The notes beneath the pieces were generated by a model. That model worked only from the letters and a program-made list of their open reading frames with translations. It was not told the origin of the DNA and searched no databases. Below, in pieces: positions 6,925 to 13,217 of a DNA stretch of 13,804 bases. Origin of the DNA: Candidatus Melainabacteria bacterium (GTDB taxonomy: Bacteria; Cyanobacteriota; Vampirovibrionia; Obscuribacterales; Obscuribacteraceae); NCBI GenBank assembly GCA_016209785.1, contig JACQVM010000056.1:1-13804 (forward strand). The letters are read 5' to 3'. Both the position numbers and the translations under genes were made by a program. Each line of letters starts with the position of its first letter. Position 1 is the stretch's first letter.

Positions 6925-7716
6925 TTACATAGCATATTTTGCTAGATATCCTCTCTTACGCGCTTGAGCCAAAAAGTGTTGGAACACCTGCGCCACAACA
7001 ACCATGTATAAGATGTTGAGCAATGACGCTGCCCATAAGTGATATGCATCAAGTTGCCCCTTCTCCAGCACTTGCCTCATCCCCTCAAACACATGTGATG
7101 CCGGAACACACCAAGCCACTGGCTGCAACCAAGCTGGCAGTATACTCACTGGATAAAACACTGCTGACAATGGTTGTACCAGAAAAGGGATGGCCCAGGC
7201 AAGAGCTTCCGCTGGTGGACCCCAGCGCAAGATACAACCCATAGTTAAAAGTCCCATTGACCAACCCATTAGCAAAAGATTGCCAAACAGCAAAGCAAAG
7301 CTCACCCCTAACGACAACACATTGAACGAATAGATTAGGCAAGCTAGCCCACCTAATAGACACACTACAATCACTGCCTGCACAAGACCCATCAGGTAGG
7401 CCGCAGCTATATACTCACTCACCTTGATGGGAGCAACAAATATATTGAGCAAGTTGCGCGACCAGACATCATCCAAGAAGGACACACTAATTACTTGCTG
7501 AGCTCTATAAAGCACGTTCCACATGATGGTTGCAGCAATCAAAAATGTAATTGCCGCAGGCACCGCATGGCTGACTTTCAGCATATACACAGTAACAAAC
7601 CCCCAAACCAGCAGGTCCATCACGGGCCAGAAACAAAGATCCATGGCCCTGAAAGAATTTCGCGAACAAATAAAAGCATACTTAATTATCAACGCTCGTA
7701 CGACTCGCCAATTCAT
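6925..7716 (-). CDS. ABC-2 type transporter permease
   Basis: A 263-aa integral membrane protein with a short cytoplasmic N-terminus (MNWRVVRALIIKYA) and about six hydrophobic segments (roughly 26-46, 53-72, 106-130, 135-160, 168-195, 228-250). The arrangement and the WYLxP-like region (ILPAWLQPVAW, then HVFEGMRQVL) fit the ABC-2 exporter family that includes NodJ/DrrB-type permeases. The start ATG follows AGGAG (8 nt), which sits in the last codons of the ATPase gene; the gap is 4 nt, so the two subunits are coupled. Two such chains and two ATPase chains would form an exporter. The substrate is not shown by the sequence; glycolipids, glycans or hydrophobic compounds are typical of the family. 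Confidence 0.9.
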   Translation of the reverse strand: MNWRVVRALIIKYAFICSRNSFRAMDLCFWPVMDLLVWGFVTVYMLKVSHAVPAAITFLIAATIMWNVLYRAQQVISVSFLDDVWSRNLLNIFVAPIKVSEYIAAAYLMGLVQAVIVVCLLGGLACLIYSFNVLSLGVSFALLFGNLLLMGWSMGLLTMGCILRWGPPAEALAWAIPFLVQPLSAVFYPVSILPAWLQPVAWCVPASHVFEGMRQVLEKGQLDAYHLWAASLLNILYMVVVAQVFQHFLAQARKRGYLAKYAM

Positions 7717-7720
7717 GACG

Positions 7721-8461
7721 TTACTCCTCTCTCACGGGTGTTCTAGCAACAGTAATGAAGACTTCCTCGAGACTCTGGCTTCCATATCTCTCAAGAATTT
7801 CCTCCGGACAACCCTCCGCAATAACTTTGCCTTTCTGCATAAACAAAACCCTGTCACACAGTTCGTGCACATCAATCATGTTGTGCGAGGTGGTGATCAC
7901 GGTCATGCTTGTTTCACGCTGCAACGCAATAAGAATCTTTCTGGCCTTGTCAGCCAGATCAGGATCAAGACTGGCAGTTGGTTCATCCAACAGCAGAAGC
8001 TGAGGCTCATTCAGCAAGGCCTTGCACAGGTTTAAGCGTGTTTGTTCGCCCGAAGAAAGCATGCCTGTACTTTTCTTTTGCAGATGGGACAGCTCAAATA
8101 TCTCAAGCAGCTCCTGGATTTTGCGCCTGGCGTGCTTAACCCTATAAATCTCAGCAAAAACATAAAGGTTTTCCCAAACCTTCAGGTTATACGGAAGAAA
8201 CTGGTAGGCAGAGGCAAAGTTCATGCGCTGCAAAATATCTACTCTATGTGTTTGCAAATCCGCCCCAAAGACCTTTATGGTGCCAGCACTAGGCACAATT
8301 AACCCTAGAAGCATGTGAATGGTAGTTGTCTTTCCTGCTCCATTGGCACCCAACAAACCAATAATTTCACCAGGCTTGACTGTAAAGCTAAGCCCATCAA
8401 CAGCTACCGCACGGTCAAATTCCTTGCGCAAGCCACAGACTTCAACTACGTATTGAGACAT
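7721..8461 (-). CDS. ABC transporter ATP-binding protein (exporter type)
   Basis: A 246-aa nucleotide-binding subunit. Walker A is GANGAGKTT (38-46), the Q-loop Gln is near 87, the signature is LSSGEQ (135-140), Walker B is LLLLDEP (155-161), the D-loop is SLD and the switch His is in TSHNM (H193). All catalytic residues are present. It resembles the CcmA/NodI/DrrA class of ATPases that pair with ABC-2 permeases. The frame extends upstream to 8497, but the ATG at 8461 (MSQYVVEV) is chosen because it has TGGAG 7 nt upstream and begins where ABC homology begins. It is the first gene of the operon with the permease, 64-aa ORF, galT and galK. Its 376-nt upstream gap holds a predicted promoter and a structured leader RNA. 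Confidence 0.95.
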   Translation of the reverse strand: MSQYVVEVCGLRKEFDRAVAVDGLSFTVKPGEIIGLLGANGAGKTTTIHMLLGLIVPSAGTIKVFGADLQTHRVDILQRMNFASAYQFLPYNLKVWENLYVFAEIYRVKHARRKIQELLEIFELSHLQKKSTGMLSSGEQTRLNLCKALLNEPQLLLLDEPTASLDPDLADKARKILIALQRETSMTVITTSHNMIDVHELCDRVLFMQKGKVIAEGCPEEILERYGSQSLEEVFITVARTPVREE

Positions 8462-8530
8462 AACAATACTCCAGCAAATAAGCAAAATTGAGCACAAAGT
8501 GACCTAAATCCAAGCAAGAAACCATAACTT

Positions 8531-8706
8531 CCCTGACATTTGTGCCAGAGGGCATTCTCGACTTGGATGAACCACTTACACGCTACAAAATGGTTGTCGT
8601 TAAAGGAGCGGTAAACCGAGAACGCCCATCAAGCCCGACTGGGACTGGGCTGCTTGCTAAAGCTCAAGTTAATCATTCTGGTTACCCGCCTTTTTCACAG
8701 GACGAC
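8531..8706 (-). ncRNA. Candidate structured leader RNA of the ABC-gal operon
   Basis: Read on the minus strand, three helical elements follow one another. (1) A long interrupted stem: GTCGT/ACGAC (8702-8706 with 8596-8600), AAAGG/CCTTT (8689-8693 with 8602-8606), GGTAACC/GGTTTACC with one bulged base (8680-8686 with 8610-8617) and AGAATG/CGTTCT (8674-8679 with 8619-8624), capped by an inner GCCC/GGGC hairpin (8633-8650). (2) An 8-bp hairpin AACCATTT/AAGTGGTT at 8570-8595. (3) A hairpin TGGCA-CAAA-TGTCA inside CCC/GGG at 8531-8552. Each of the three elements contains one non-Watson-Crick pair, and in all three it is G-U on the minus strand but A-C on the plus strand. That supports a minus-strand transcript. 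It ends 70 nt before the ATPase start. I do not recognise it as a known riboswitch, 6S, SRP or RNase P RNA. It may be a cis-regulatory leader or an independent small RNA. Confidence 0.55.
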
Positions 8707-8715
8707 ATTAAGACA

Positions 8716-8744
8716 AAGATACCTCAAATCTAAGACTCATGCAA
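8716..8744 (-). promoter_or_regulatory. Predicted promoter of the leader RNA and ABC-gal operon
   Basis: On the minus strand, TTGCAT (-35, 8739-8744), a 17-nt spacer and TATCTT (-10, 8716-8721). Each box has two mismatches to the sigma-70 consensus. The expected start is about 8709, only a few bases before the first base of the structured element, which is independent support for both predictions. Confidence 0.4.
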
Positions 8745-8837
8745 GACTTAAGCAATGGTTTGCAAACAACGTCTAATACATACCATAGAATTAGTTAACA
8801 GCCTGGCAGTCACACATGAACTAGTTTCTCTGCTGAG

Positions 8838-9266
8838 TTATTGCATTTCACCCAAGCTAAATGAGTCTTTACCAAATGGATCATCAGCACTATTGACCCA
8901 GGCATTAAGCAGTCCAGTATATGCCCCCTCAAAGGTGCCACCTAAGACAGCATAAGGCAAACTCAGTGCACCAGCTGGCAGTACAAACAACGGATTGGTG
9001 CTTTCTCCTACAATATCCCGGGTTGCAGTAATTGTTTGTTGATAAGACTTACGCACAATGGCAATTGGTGTACCAATTACAACGCCTGCCACAAATGCAG
9101 CTAGCCTATGGGGCAACTGAACCCCAGAGTCCTTGGTATCGCTCACGTTTTGCGCCGGTTCGCTCTTGCCAGGCGAGACACCTGTAGCTTCTTCCGCCTG
9201 TCCAGGAAGCCAACCACCCGCACACACCATAAAAGCACACAACAGCCCCAAGGCTCCTTTTGTCAT
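8838..9266 (-). CDS. Small exported/membrane protein, unknown function
   Basis: A 142-aa protein from ATG 9266, chosen over the upstream start at 9314 because AAGGA lies 8-9 nt before it and a signal peptide then begins at once (MTKGALGLLCAFMVCAGGW, cleavage likely near GQA-EE). There is no proper lipobox (Val precedes the Cys). A Ser/Pro/Asp-rich linker follows, then a hydrophobic helix LAAFVAGVVIGTPIAIV and a Gly/Ala-rich, weakly hydrophobic C-terminal region (LPAGALSLPYAVLGGTFEGAYTGLL). This suggests an envelope protein with one or two membrane-associated segments. I do not recognise the family. It lies 130 nt downstream of the rhodanese gene on the same strand, and could be cotranscribed with it; the structured RNA promoter follows it. 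Confidence 0.8.
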   Translation of the reverse strand: MTKGALGLLCAFMVCAGGWLPGQAEEATGVSPGKSEPAQNVSDTKDSGVQLPHRLAAFVAGVVIGTPIAIVRKSYQQTITATRDIVGESTNPLFVLPAGALSLPYAVLGGTFEGAYTGLLNAWVNSADDPFGKDSFSLGEMQ

Positions 9267-9396
9267 TCTTAGTTCCTTTCTTGCCTTATACAAACTGGTG
9301 CCTGAAAGTAACAACCTAATCCAACAATGAATTATCGCTGCCTGACAACTAAAGCAAAAGCTCCGCTAGTTTACAGCTACTCTAAGCAGACTAAGA

Positions 9397-9792
9397 CTAT
9401 TTACCAGAACCTTCTTCCGGGAAGCCCTTTTCGCGCCAGGAGCGGATACCACCTGCCATTGAAAAGACACGTTGGTATCCCATCTTTTGTAGATTGTCGG
9501 CAGCAAGGGCAGACCGATAGCCTCCACCGCAATAAAGAATGATTTCGGCATTACAGTCAGGAACATACCTAGCAATATCTCTTTCAAGAACGCCTCGACC
9601 TATGTGCAGGCAACCAACTGCCCGTCCTTGCTCCCATTCGTGATCTTCACGAACATCAATAAAGTAAATGGGCTCCTTCCTGTTTTGCTTGCCAAGCACC
9701 TCGTCGGGAGCAATTTCTCGAATGCGTGGCATAACCTCAGCTACCAGCCTCTCAAATGCATCAGTGTGCTTCATAGCTTGTCCAGTACCCAC
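9397..9792 (-). CDS. Single-domain rhodanese (sulfurtransferase-like)
   Basis: A 131-aa cytoplasmic rhodanese-homology protein. It has the substrate-helix region IDVREDHEWEQG and the CH2-like HIGRGVLERDI, where the usual GHI is replaced by LHI. The active-site loop is CGGGYRSA (Cys about residue 88), and the end is MAGGIRSW, typical of GlpE/PspE-like single-domain rhodaneses that move sulfane sulfur from thiosulfate or persulfide donors. The frame opens at a GTG at 9807. The GTG at 9792 is preferred because GGAGG lies 8 nt upstream; an ATG at 9774 is a third option but poorly spaced. The C-terminus is short and charged (EEGSGK). Two inverted repeats sit in its leader. Confidence 0.9.
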   Translation of the reverse strand: MGTGQAMKHTDAFERLVAEVMPRIREIAPDEVLGKQNRKEPIYFIDVREDHEWEQGRAVGCLHIGRGVLERDIARYVPDCNAEIILYCGGGYRSALAADNLQKMGYQRVFSMAGGIRSWREKGFPEEGSGK

Positions 9793-9820
9793 AGCCGTTA
9801 CCTCCACTAATAAAAATGCT

Positions 9821-9864
9821 CAAGCCTTGCTTGTATTTGACCATCTTTGCAGTCCACAAAGATG
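9821..9864 (-). promoter_or_regulatory. Two hairpins in the rhodanese leader
   Basis: A perfect 8-bp inverted repeat CATCTTTG/CAAAGATG (9842-9849 with 9857-9864, 7-nt loop) is followed in the minus direction by a smaller CAAGC/GCTTG hairpin (9821-9833) and then a T5 run (9812-9816), about 20 nt before the GTG start. The second hairpin plus T-run looks like a weak intrinsic terminator or attenuator ahead of the gene. An operator role for the first is equally possible. Confidence 0.3.
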
Positions 9865-10040
9865 CAACAAAGAAAGTTTTATCTCCCTACAGTGAGCTTA
9901 CCTAAATCCTGCCGTCTATCATAGCTCAGTGTGTATTGGAAGTTTAGTTTCTAGTATTGGGCAGGCATTCCTCCTAAATTACTTGCTACCAACCGTATAG
10001 CAAACAAGACCAAGGCAATGCACCCAAGGAGGACCACTAA

Positions 10041-10283
10041 ATGAGAACGCTGATCTGCTCGGCCTGCCAGCGCCATGCTCCATGTACTGTAACTGTATGC
10101 CCAAGCTGTAACAGAAGAACCATGGTTTTCTATGAAACCTTCAATTCCAAAAGCATAACTTATAGCCACTTCGCCGCCGCACAAAGCAAAAAAGGCACAC
10201 ACCCTATGGTCAGCCTTATGGCAGTTACTGTATTTGCTACCGGTCTATCAGGCTTGCTCTATGCCCTACTGTATATGCATTAA
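10041..10283 (+). CDS. Small zinc-ribbon membrane protein
   Basis: An 80-aa protein with a very good ribosome binding site (AAGGAGG, 8 nt before the ATG). Residues 6-23 hold two CxxC knuckles (C6-S-A-C9 and C20-P-S-C23), a zinc-ribbon pattern. After a polar linker, residues 56-78 form one transmembrane helix ending near the C-terminus (MAVTVFATGLSGLLYALL). The likely layout is a cytoplasmic metal-binding head with a tail anchor. The function is unknown; such proteins often assist envelope or assembly complexes. It is divergent from the rhodanese gene and is followed by the convergent tRNA-Leu gene. An overlapping minus-strand frame (9951-10202) starts at GTG without a comparable ribosome binding site and was rejected in favour of this one. 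Confidence 0.75.
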   Translation: MRTLICSACQRHAPCTVTVCPSCNRRTMVFYETFNSKSITYSHFAAAQSKKGTHPMVSLMAVTVFATGLSGLLYALLYMH

Positions 10284-10380
10284 TCTTTGCCACCATATCT
10301 CAGTTAATCACTGCTCACTGGCTCCCACAACTTTGTAAGGCACCCGAGACACCACATTTGATATCACTATACAAGAATCT

Positions 10381-10464
10381 GCCCTTGGAGGGATTCGAAC
10401 CCTCAATCCCTTTCGGGCAACGCATTTTAAGTGCGTCTCGTATACCAGGTTCCGACACAAGGGC
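10381..10464 (-). tRNA. tRNA-Leu (anticodon UAA)
   Basis: An 84-nt class II tRNA. The acceptor stem GCCCTTG/CAAGGGC is perfect, the D arm has TCG..CGA with GG in the loop, and the anticodon stem ACGCA/TGCGT holds the loop CTTAAAA with anticodon TAA at 10427-10429. The long variable arm is TGCCC-GAAA-GGGAT and the T arm is GAGGG-TTCGAAT-CCCTC. The discriminator base is A and CCA is not encoded. There is no intron at the anticodon. Confidence 0.97.
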
Positions 10465-10477
10465 TAAGCTTGAAAGT

Positions 10478-10483
10478 ATTCTA
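10478..10483 (-). promoter_or_regulatory. Possible -10 box of tRNA-Leu
   Basis: TAGAAT on the minus strand, 14 nt upstream of the mature tRNA 5' end, which would give a short leader. No good -35 hexamer lies at the standard distance, so support is limited. Confidence 0.3.
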
Positions 10484-10639
10484 CACTCTTTGCCTCACCA
10501 GGATTTCCTAGAAATTGACTTAGGACAACCTTAGCTCCAAGCATGCCTCAGCCAGCTTCCTGAAAGAATCTATGGTAAGCAAATCTTAAATGACAGCCTT
10601 AAGAATCTGTCAGACAAGACTCTAGAAATTGAATTTCCT

Positions 10640-10659
10640 TGACATAGAAGGTAATGTCA
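10640..10659 (+). promoter_or_regulatory. TGACAT-N8-ATGTCA inverted repeat upstream of the SGNH-like gene
   Basis: A perfect 6-bp inverted repeat, one base after which begins in a TTGACA hexamer (10639-10644) that matches the -35 consensus, about 25 nt before the ATG at 10684. No acceptable -10 box is found at 16-18 nt, so the hexamer alone is not called a promoter. A regulator binding site is possible. Confidence 0.25.
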
Positions 10660-10683
10660 TGGGGTTGGCAATGAGATGACCCA

Positions 10684-11883
10684 ATGACTGGTCTTAGTAC
10701 CCCTGTAAGCTTTGCTGCCAAGACCATCACCAAGTCTTTGCAGGTTACTGCTTTATGGGCTATAACAATCTTCTTGGCTACCAACCTAACACTATCTTTG
10801 CTAAGCAACCATTTAATAACCTCACCAAGCAGAGGAACCCAAGAGGGAAGAGCTACTTACCAGGCATGTGCTTCAGCAATGTCCGAGTTCAACCATAGTG
10901 AAGTTGTTCCGCCAGTTGTCTTAGTAGGTTCTTCTATCGTAATGGCACCGCTTTGGTCAAGCGATTGGAAGCGTTACACAGGCGTCAGGGATGTATATCA
11001 TCATCACTTATCCATCCACCTTAACAAATGCCTTGGGCTAGCTGGGATGAAGGGGCTCACTACATTCAGCTTTGCCTTACCTGGTGCCATGATATCCGAC
11101 ATTTATCTCATAGCCCAGAAATTGTTTCGTGGCAACCATACCCCACAACTTATAGTCTATGGACTATCTCCTCGAGATTTCATGGACGATCTGCTGACTG
11201 GCGAGACTAGAACAGTTGTTTTTCAGCAATTAATGACTCTTGCTGATCTGCCTTCCCTAGGAGATCTTTACTTGTCAACACTGCAAGAAAAGGTTGATTA
11301 TATTCTCAACAATACTATTTACCTCTATGGCAAACGCTGGCGATATCAAAACAAGCTAATCGCAAGCACACAAGAGATGCTTACAAAACTACTGTCAAAT
11401 CGCTGCCTGAGAGCAAAGGCAACCAACAATGAGCCCGAGCAGCACTTTCTACTTGAGACTAATCGGGCTTGTGTTTGGACAAAAAGCCTGGAGGAGTATA
11501 GGGCACGATACAGACACTTTAACCACGCCCAGTTTAGTAAGCAAACAGCCTTTCTTAGAAATCTACTGGAGCTTGCCAACTCACGAGGCATCCACATTGT
11601 GCTCGTCAACATGCCTCTTACTCAGGAAAACATTTCCTTAATGCCAGCTAATCTCTATGATTGTTATATACAAACACTCACTAATCTTGCTGACAGTTAC
11701 AAATGTCATTTACTTGACTTACAAAGCAACGCACATTTCCAACATGAGCATTTTTACGATACGGTTCATCTTAATGCTGCCGGGGGAGATAAGCTTATTG
11801 CTACCCTTTCGGGCTGGATAGTTGCCCACAAGACGCAATTGTCTCCAGAACCCAGTAATGACCTATCTACATCGGACCCTTAA
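10684..11883 (+). CDS. Membrane-anchored SGNH-hydrolase-like protein
   Basis: A 399-aa protein with one N-terminal transmembrane anchor (about 21-41) and a large outer domain. The motif VLVGSSIVMAPLW puts a GSS serine at residue 83, after a beta strand as in SGNH/GDSL esterases. A YGLSPRDFMDD segment (159-169) and a late VNMPLTQE (308-315) and DTVHLNAAGG (D359, H362) supply the Asn, Asp and His positions of the fold. This arrangement is that of the DUF1574/AlgX-DltD-like proteins that act on O-acyl groups of envelope polymers, often beside an MBOAT acyltransferase; none is in this window. Its role is therefore inferred. The ATG has only a weak GAG upstream. The gene converges with the 374-aa membrane protein and their 3' ends overlap by 17 nt. 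Confidence 0.75.
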   Translation: MTGLSTPVSFAAKTITKSLQVTALWAITIFLATNLTLSLLSNHLITSPSRGTQEGRATYQACASAMSEFNHSEVVPPVVLVGSSIVMAPLWSSDWKRYTGVRDVYHHHLSIHLNKCLGLAGMKGLTTFSFALPGAMISDIYLIAQKLFRGNHTPQLIVYGLSPRDFMDDLLTGETRTVVFQQLMTLADLPSLGDLYLSTLQEKVDYILNNTIYLYGKRWRYQNKLIASTQEMLTKLLSNRCLRAKATNNEPEQHFLLETNRACVWTKSLEEYRARYRHFNHAQFSKQTAFLRNLLELANSRGIHIVLVNMPLTQENISLMPANLYDCYIQTLTNLADSYKCHLLDLQSNAHFQHEHFYDTVHLNAAGGDKLIATLSGWIVAHKTQLSPEPSNDLSTSDP

Positions 11884-12991
11884 GTGATGCAAGATCATCT
11901 ATGTGAGATGAAGCCAGGCTATTGCCTCTCAATTGGCTCACAACCCAGATACTCAGTAAAATCCAAAACACACCAACTAGTCTAACAATCCATCTTTTTT
12001 CGTCAGCAGGATCCTGCAAGAAATTTCCTGAGACACCAGATAACAACAACGTAATTGGATCTGGGCTACTGGGTGTACCAATTCGCATCCAAGTAAGTCC
12101 TTGTACAGCCACCAAGCTCATAGAAATCCAAAGTGCAAGGCTTGCTATGCTGCTATCCACATTCAACAACTTAAACCGCAGACTGCCTTTACTTTCATCA
12201 ACACTTAAAACAAAAGGATACTGCAGATAAAGTCCAGTCAAAGCACACAAGAGAGCAGAAATTAAAAGGCAAACCTGGTTATCTGTCCATGCACTCAACA
12301 GATAGGAAAACGCTACAAGCAGCCATCCATATGAGAGCACCGCTTGAAGGGTTTCACATTTATGCCTAGCTGTCCACAATCTAACAACAGCACTAAAGCC
12401 GGCCGCCAGCCAAACAAAACACCACACAATAACACTTATGGATTGTTTAGCCTTCTCCGTCTGATACTTAGCTAACAGGTCAGCAGAATCAGCATCCACA
12501 CCAAACAAATCAAAATACGCAACCCTGAAGCTGGCATAGGCACGGGTAGAATGGAATTGCTCTATTCTGGTTGCTAGAAAGTTTCCAACGTTTTGCTCAA
12601 TCCAATACCAAGGACCAGCAAAAAGGCTGTAGCCTAACGCACCAAACATAGTGCTAGCTGGCTCACCGCGAATCTCAAGGCTGACAGGATGCAAGAAATC
12701 AGGCTCTTGTTGAAACCTCTGCCGTGCCCAACTCCGTATGGCTTCCAGTGCCACCACATTCTTATCAGTGTAAGGACTCTGCACCAGAACCATAGCCAAA
12801 CCATATGATTTTGTTACACGATCAGCCAGCTTGGTATCACCAGGATAATGTTGGCTGTATTCCGGTAGCTCTTGCCTAGGAGAAACCAAGTCAAGTCTAG
12901 GTGGCCTCGGTCTACCAAAGTAGGCAAGAACAACACCCGCTAAGATTGCCAATATCAGCAGGCAGACCAACTTGTACCTTACAATCGACAT
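11867..12991 (-). CDS. Multi-pass membrane protein, unknown function
   Basis: A 374-aa protein starting at ATG with AAGGA upstream (9 nt). An N-terminal membrane helix (about 7-26) is followed by a large soluble loop of about 150 residues (27-180) containing PRQELPEYSQHYPGD, QSPYTDKNVV and GVDADSADLLAKYQ. Then come about six hydrophobic segments (roughly 183-206, 218-235, 240-262, 283-300, 310-325, 340-362), with Trp and Leu rich faces. The topology suggests an inner-membrane protein with an extracytoplasmic domain. I do not recognise the family and no catalytic motif stands out. Its 3' end overlaps the convergent SGNH-like gene; it looks monocistronic. A polysaccharide or envelope role is only suggested by that neighbour. 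Confidence 0.8.
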   Translation of the reverse strand: MSIVRYKLVCLLILAILAGVVLAYFGRPRPPRLDLVSPRQELPEYSQHYPGDTKLADRVTKSYGLAMVLVQSPYTDKNVVALEAIRSWARQRFQQEPDFLHPVSLEIRGEPASTMFGALGYSLFAGPWYWIEQNVGNFLATRIEQFHSTRAYASFRVAYFDLFGVDADSADLLAKYQTEKAKQSISVIVWCFVWLAAGFSAVVRLWTARHKCETLQAVLSYGWLLVAFSYLLSAWTDNQVCLLISALLCALTGLYLQYPFVLSVDESKGSLRFKLLNVDSSIASLALWISMSLVAVQGLTWMRIGTPSSPDPITLLLSGVSGNFLQDPADEKRWIVRLVGVFWILLSIWVVSQLRGNSLASSHIDDLASLKGPM

Positions 12992-13217
12992 GCTTCATTT
13001 CCTTTAAGCATCACCAAATCCACCACCTCATTTTGCTAAACACTAACTATAGGAATCATCGCCAATGATTATCATACAGTTCAACCACCTCACACCGATA
13101 ACAGTACCGGTTTGATCCATGAAAAAGCTTTATAGAAATTCACTTGTCTACAATTTAAGAACACCCTGCCCAGCAATTGCTGGCACTGAGCTCAAGCCTC
13201 ATTAAGACAACGCCATC
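12992..13217. other. Intergenic gap between two minus-strand genes
   Basis: The gap is 226 nt. It contains the palindrome CCAGCAATTGCTGG (13170-13183), downstream of the helicase stop, which could be a weak terminator or a binding site but has no T-run in the minus direction. A TATAGT (near 13029-13034 read on the minus strand) lies about 40 nt before the 374-aa gene, without a clear -35 partner. No RNA gene was recognised. Confidence 0.35.

Noticed and set aside
8531..8706. 6S RNA, SRP RNA, RNase P RNA or tmRNA as identity of the structured element
   Set aside because: The 5' and 3' ends do not pair with each other as in 6S, the SRP tetraloop region and RNase P conserved segments were not found, and there is no tRNA-like end.
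8542..8733. 63-aa plus-strand ORF in the gap upstream of the ABC ATPase
   Set aside because: It starts at GTG without a ribosome binding site, is low in hydrophobic order and coincides with the structured minus-strand RNA.
9951..10202. 83-aa minus-strand ORF with a hydrophobic C-terminus
   Set aside because: It starts at GTG without a ribosome binding site and its hydrophobicity mirrors the opposite-strand gene; the plus-strand ORF has a strong Shine-Dalgarno and a zinc-ribbon motif.
10639..10644. TTGACA as the -35 box of the SGNH-like gene
   Set aside because: No -10 hexamer lies at 16-18 nt; recorded only as part of an inverted repeat.
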